Assembly (NCBI GenBank): GCA_018710805.1
Contig: DVJG01000230.1
Coordinates: forward strand, 1-8,256
DNA length: 8,256 nucleotides
Direction of reading: 5' to 3'
Origin: Candidatus Faecousia faecipullorum
Lineage (GTDB): Bacteria; Bacillota; Clostridia; Oscillospirales; Oscillospiraceae
Shown piece by piece: positions 5,599 through 8,256 of this stretch. The first letter of the stretch is position 1, and each line of letters starts with the position of its first letter. The notes beneath the pieces are model-generated. The model did not search any database. It worked only from the letters and a program-made list of their open reading frames with translations, and was not told the DNA's origin. Both the position numbers and the translations under genes were made by a program.

Positions 5599-6659
5599 AA
5601 AACCTGGACAAATACCTGACTTTGCTGGACGGAGAAGTGGATGGTCTGCTTCTGACCTCCCGTTACAGCCGCCACTACGGCGCAGAATTTGACATTGCCG
5701 AGGGCGTTGCCATTGTCACCAAGAAGGGCTGCCGTTACTTTACCGACAGCCGCTACACCGAATCTGCGGAAAACAATATCCATAATTTTGAAGTTCTGGC
5801 TGTGGGAAACGGCATCGGCTACTATCAGCGGCTCAACGACGCCATTGCCGATTTTGGTGTCACCAACCTGGGCTACGAGGAGCGCTACCTCACTGCCGAG
5901 GAATTCTTCGGCTATGAAAAGCACCTGAACGCCAAGCTCACCCCCTTCAACGAGAAAATCTACGGTTTCCGGGCCCAGAAGGAGGAGTGGGAGCTGGACC
6001 TCATGAGAAAGGCCCAGTCCATTACCGACAAGGCATTCTCTGAAGTCATTGGCCGCATCAAGCCCGGCATGACCGAGCTGGAGCTTCAGGCTGAGCTTAT
6101 CTACTGTATGTACAAAAACGGCGGCACGGGCCTTGCCTTTGACCCCATCGTGGTTTCCGGACCCAATACCAGTCTGCCCCATGGCGTGGCGGGAGAGCGG
6201 GTCATTCAGGCCGGAGATTTTGTCACCATGGACTTTGGCGCTTCCTACATGGGCTACTGCTCTGACATGACGAGAACCGTGGCCGTGGGCTATGCCACCG
6301 AGGAAATGAAGAAGGTCTACGCCACCGTTCTGGAGGCCCAGGTAAGCACCATCGCCATGACCCGGGCTGGGGTTCCCGGCAAGGTCCTCCATGAAAACGC
6401 CGCAAAAGTCATTGAGGACGCCGGCTATGGCGAGTATTTTGGCCATGGCTACGGCCACAGCCTGGGCCTGGAAATCCACGAGGACCCCGGTGCAAGTCTT
6501 CGCAATGTGAACCCCCTGCCTGTGAACGCTGTGCTCTCCGCAGAACCCGGCATCTATCTGCCCGGCAAGTTTGGCGTCCGCATTGAGGATGTGACCATTT
6601 TGAAGGAAGACGGCTGCGAGGACATCACGAAGAGCCCCAAGAACCTGATCATCGTCTAA
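5595..6659 (+). CDS. pepP: Xaa-Pro aminopeptidase (M24B family)
   Basis: A 354-residue metallopeptidase that removes an N-terminal residue preceding proline. Residues 1-127 form the non-catalytic creatinase N-terminal domain (DGLLLTSRYSRHYG, YFTDSRYTESA). Residues 130-345 form the pita-bread catalytic domain. The expected two-metal ligands are all present: D213 in TMDFG, D224 in SDMTRT, H288 in GHGYGHSLG, E317 in SAEPGIY and E331 in RIEDV. H196 (LPHG) and H295 (IHEDP) match the accessory histidines. Length fits the short Firmicutes form (about 350-360). The start at ATG 5595 follows AGGAGG (5581-5586) by 8 bases and overlaps the yqeG stop. efp follows, as in B. subtilis yqhT-efp. No signal peptide, so it is cytosolic. 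No terminator is seen after it, so read-through into efp is possible. Confidence 0.96.
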   Translation: MKNLDKYLTLLDGEVDGLLLTSRYSRHYGAEFDIAEGVAIVTKKGCRYFTDSRYTESAENNIHNFEVLAVGNGIGYYQRLNDAIADFGVTNLGYEERYLTAEEFFGYEKHLNAKLTPFNEKIYGFRAQKEEWELDLMRKAQSITDKAFSEVIGRIKPGMTELELQAELIYCMYKNGGTGLAFDPIVVSGPNTSLPHGVAGERVIQAGDFVTMDFGASYMGYCSDMTRTVAVGYATEEMKKVYATVLEAQVSTIAMTRAGVPGKVLHENAAKVIEDAGYGEYFGHGYGHSLGLEIHEDPGASLRNVNPLPVNAVLSAEPGIYLPGKFGVRIEDVTILKEDGCEDITKSPKNLIIV

Positions 6660-6676
6660 AATTTTTCGCGAACCCC

Positions 6677-6705
6677 TTGCAAAAAGGAAGATTTTGCAGT
6701 ATACT
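6677..6705 (+). promoter_or_regulatory. efp promoter with an internal inverted repeat
   Basis: TTGCAA (6677-6682) and TATACT (6700-6705) are spaced by 17 bases, giving a start near 6712 and a leader of about 62 bases. A perfect 7-bp inverted repeat, TGCAAAA (6678-6684) and TTTTGCA (6692-6698) with a 7-base centre, fills the spacer and overlaps the -35 box. Position and symmetry fit a repressor operator. No regulator can be named from this sequence. Confidence 0.8.
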
Positions 6706-6733
6706 ATAGTTGCTAAATCTATGTGCACAAACC

Positions 6734-6752
6734 GTCTTCCCATCTGGAAGGC
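6734..6752 (+). promoter_or_regulatory. Hairpin in the efp leader
   Basis: GTCTTCC (6734-6740), loop CATCT, GGAAGGC (6746-6752) form a 7-bp stem with one T-G pair. It ends 6 bases before the AGGAGG of efp (6759-6764), so it leaves the ribosome binding site open. It may aid mRNA stability or initiation; the role is inferred. Confidence 0.4.
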
Positions 6753-6773
6753 AACATTAGGAGGATAAATAGA

Positions 6774-7337
6774 ATGATTTCTGCAGGTGAATTCAGAAAC
6801 GGCGTTACCTTTGACATGGACGGCAAAGTCATGCAGGTGGTGGAATTCCAGCACGTGAAGCCCGGCAAGGGCGCCGCCTTTGTCCGCGTGAAGATGAAGA
6901 ACGTCATCACCGGAGCCGTCACCGAAACCAGCTTCAACCCCACCGCAAAGTTCCCCACTGCGTTTGTCGAGCGCAAGAAGATGGAGTATTCCTACAATGA
7001 CGGTTCCCTCTACTACTTTATGGACCAGGAGACCTACGAGCTGGAGCCCATCGACGCCTCCGCTCTGGACGATTCCTTCAAGTTCGTGAAGGAGAACGAC
7101 GTCTGCACCATTATGCTCTACAAGGGCAAGGTCTTCGGCGTGGAAGTTCCCAACTTTGTTGACCTGGTGGTCACCAATACCGAACCCGGCTTTGCCGGCA
7201 ACACCGCCACCAACGTCACCAAGCCCGCCACCGTTGAGACCGGAGCCGAAGTGAAGGTGCCTCTCTTCATCAACGAGGGCGACAAGATTCAGATCGACAC
7301 CCGCACCGGCGAGTACCTGGGCCGCTCCAAGGCCTAA
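6774..7337 (+). CDS. efp: Elongation factor P
   Basis: A 187-residue translation factor that enters the ribosome E site and rescues stalling at consecutive prolines. The N-terminal KOW-like domain (about 1-62) carries the tip loop KPGKGAAFVR (29-38) with K32 at the position that is modified in B. subtilis EF-P (5-aminopentanol). Two OB domains follow (about 66-127 and 130-187); the EF-P signature KPATVETGAEVKVPLFINEG runs from about 145 to 164. Length is the standard 185-190. ATG 6774 is chosen because AGGAGG (6759-6764) lies 9 bases upstream and the N-terminus MISAGEFRNG is typical; an in-frame GTG at 6723 lies in the leader. It has its own promoter and continues into the CD1247-type gene 30 bases later. 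Lying beside pepP pairs two proline-related functions, a known Firmicutes arrangement. Confidence 0.98.
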   Translation: MISAGEFRNGVTFDMDGKVMQVVEFQHVKPGKGAAFVRVKMKNVITGAVTETSFNPTAKFPTAFVERKKMEYSYNDGSLYYFMDQETYELEPIDASALDDSFKFVKENDVCTIMLYKGKVFGVEVPNFVDLVVTNTEPGFAGNTATNVTKPATVETGAEVKVPLFINEGDKIQIDTRTGEYLGRSKA

Positions 7338-7367
7338 GGAAACGCCTCTTAAAGGAGGTAAATGATT

Positions 7368-7835
7368 ATGACCATTTCCGAAAAGTCTGCCTACCTCAAG
7401 GGCCTCATGGACGGCCTGGACATCGATACGAAGTCCAATGAGGGCAAGATGATCGCCGCCATGGTGGATCTTCTCGGCGATATGGCAAAGCGTGTCACCG
7501 AGATTGAGGAGACCACCATCGCCATCTCCGACGAGCTGGACGAAATTGAAGAAGACCTGGACGCCATCGAGGACTTCATCATGGATGAAGACGACGAGGA
7601 CGACTGGGACGACGATTACGAAGACGACGATTGGGACGAGGACGAAGACGAGGATGATCCGGAGGAAGAACCCGAAGAGGGCTTTGACTTCGGCGATGAG
7701 GACACCACCATCTACGAGGTGGAATGCTCCTGCGGCAACATCATCGACTTCGACGAAGAAACCCTGGAAAAGGGAAGCATCGTCTGCCCCAACTGCGGTG
7801 AAACCCTGGAGTTCTCTCTGGAGGACGAGGAGTAA
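7368..7835 (+). CDS. CD1247 N-terminal domain protein with acidic linker and C-terminal zinc ribbon
   Basis: A 155-residue, extremely acidic protein. Residues 1-40 (SAYLKGLMDGLDID, EGKMIAAMVDLLGDM) match the conserved N-terminus of Clostridia proteins named after C. difficile CD1247, whose function is unknown. Residues 41-72 look like a coiled coil. Residues 73-112 are almost wholly Asp/Glu with a few aromatics, low-complexity and likely disordered. Residues 118-150 form a zinc ribbon with C120-x-C122 and C140-x2-C143. ATG 7368 is preferred over ATG 7362 because AAAGGAGG (7351-7358) lies 9 bases upstream; the other would leave 3. It follows efp by 30 bases and ends in a strong terminator, so it is co-expressed with efp. 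The acidic tail recalls nucleic-acid mimics such as the delta subunit of RNA polymerase, and the ribbon suggests a role at the transcription or translation machinery; both are inference. Confidence 0.9.
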   Translation: MTISEKSAYLKGLMDGLDIDTKSNEGKMIAAMVDLLGDMAKRVTEIEETTIAISDELDEIEEDLDAIEDFIMDEDDEDDWDDDYEDDDWDEDEDEDDPEEEPEEGFDFGDEDTTIYEVECSCGNIIDFDEETLEKGSIVCPNCGETLEFSLEDEE

Positions 7836-7847
7836 TTCGATCATATG

Positions 7848-7877
7848 TAAGGGAGAGGCTTGCCTCTCCCTTATTTT
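7848..7877 (+). terminator. Rho-independent terminator of the efp operon
   Basis: TAAGGGAGAGG (7848-7858) pairs perfectly with CCTCTCCCTTA (7863-7873) across a CTTG loop, followed by TTTTC (7874-7878). It lies 13 bases after the stop of the CD1247-type gene. No T-run follows on the minus strand, so it acts in the + direction. Confidence 0.95.
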
Positions 7878-7921
7878 CGTGATATGGAATCTTTCAGCCA
7901 ACAGGATGGAAAAGGCCATGA

Positions 7922-7953
7922 AAATCCGCCGGTTCCAAAAACAGAACCGGCGG
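7922..7953 (-). terminator. Terminator of the minus-strand DUF3783 gene
   Basis: CCGCCGGTTC (7926-7935) pairs perfectly with GAACCGGCGG (7944-7953) across an 8-base loop. Read on the minus strand the stem is followed by ATTTTC, three bases after the stop codon at 7957-7959. On the + strand it is followed by TATTTAC, so weak action in that direction is possible as backup to the terminator at 7848-7877. Confidence 0.88.
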
Positions 7954-7956
7954 TAT

Positions 7957-8256
7957 TTACATTCTTTCCTGCATTGCCTGCTGTTCCCGGACCAGCTCCT
8001 CTGCCAGTGTTGCTACGGTCCAGAATTGGTTGGTGGGGGTGAGGATGGCTTTCAGAGCATTCTTTCCCAGACCGGATTGGCGCAGACCGGCCAAGGCGTT
8101 GTTTATGTCCTCTTCAGACATGCTGCAAAACAGAAACACCGGAACCACCGGGTCTTTATTCAGACCCTTGGGAAACCCCATCAGATTGTTCCCGGCCAAA
8201 GTTCCCAAAGGCTCGCCGTACTGGGATTTCGGAACAACCGCTGCGGCATAGCCCAT
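7957..8256 (-). CDS. DUF3783 domain protein (5' end probably outside window)
   Basis: The last 99 codons of a gene running in from the right edge. The C-terminal half shows the DUF3783 pattern: SEEDINNALAGLRQSG (47-62, window numbering), then ALKAILTPTNQFWT (67-80) and a helix ending EELVREQQAM (86-95). The N-terminal piece VPKSQYGEPLGTLAG (8-22) resembles the VP..D.G..LG.LAG segment that precedes this domain in clostridial members as I remember them, and which is normally preceded by about 25 more residues. So the ATG at the extreme edge (8254-8256) is probably internal. The biochemical function of DUF3783 is unknown. It converges on the efp operon and has its own terminator. Confidence 0.85.
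   Translation of the reverse strand: MGYAAAVVPKSQYGEPLGTLAGNNLMGFPKGLNKDPVVPVFLFCSMSEEDINNALAGLRQSGLGKNALKAILTPTNQFWTVATLAEELVREQQAMQERM

Noticed and set aside
6665..6672. TTCGCGAA palindrome after the pepP stop
   Set aside because: An 8-base palindrome alone is too short to be meaningful; it has no loop or T-run for a terminator.
7585..7680. Repetitive GAC/GAG/GAA/GAT-rich DNA as a possible microsatellite or repeat array
   Set aside because: It is in frame and encodes the acidic linker of the CD1247-type protein; the codons are mixed and show no fixed repeat unit.
5523..7919. A 798-codon open frame on the minus strand opposite pepP, efp and the CD1247-type gene
   Set aside because: Same cause: it mirrors three confident genes codon for codon. 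Its Val/His/Gly-rich composition is typical of an antisense shadow.

Overview
The window looks like ordinary housekeeping chromosome from a Gram-positive anaerobe of the class Clostridia, most likely the Oscillospiraceae/Ruminococcaceae group. This rests on gene content and order (nadD-yqeK, rsfS, leuS; pepP, efp), a CD1247-type acidic zinc-ribbon protein, a DUF3783 protein, strong AGGAGG-type ribosome binding sites, near-consensus sigma-A promoters and fairly GC-rich, biased coding DNA. Genus assignment is inference. I see no phage, transposon, CRISPR, tRNA or rRNA sequence.

Left part (1-3890, + strand): the 3' part of a nadD-yqeK fusion (NAD synthesis joined to an HD-domain Ap4A hydrolase), then rsfS (ribosome silencing factor) and leuS (leucyl-tRNA synthetase). 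No convincing promoter lies between these three genes, so they are probably co-transcribed from left of the window. The LeuRS departs from the textbook form at three places: editing-site TTRPDT reads TTCIET, KMSKS reads KMGKR, and the leucine-specific insertion before KMSKS is absent.

Middle (3891-5097): rpsU (ribosomal protein S21) has a perfect consensus promoter (TTGACA-17-TATAAT), a short leader with two hairpins, and a strong terminator that can also serve the convergent minus-strand gene. That gene (4334-5032) encodes an unrecognised 232-residue protein. Its start codon sits on the -35 box of the divergent yqeG promoter.

Right part (5098-7877, + strand): yqeG (HAD phosphatase) overlaps pepP (Xaa-Pro aminopeptidase) by 4 bases. 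efp follows with its own promoter, which holds a perfect 7-bp inverted repeat between the -35 and -10 boxes, and then the CD1247-type gene and a strong terminator. The last gene, on the minus strand, is a DUF3783 protein that runs off the right edge and has its own terminator.

Most genes serve translation or its upkeep: leucine charging, S21, EF-P, subunit-joining control by RsfS, and proline-related turnover by PepP next to EF-P. No clearly new multi-gene system is visible. The items most worth checking are the LeuRS variant, the efp promoter palindrome, the unknown minus-strand protein and the CD1247-type protein.
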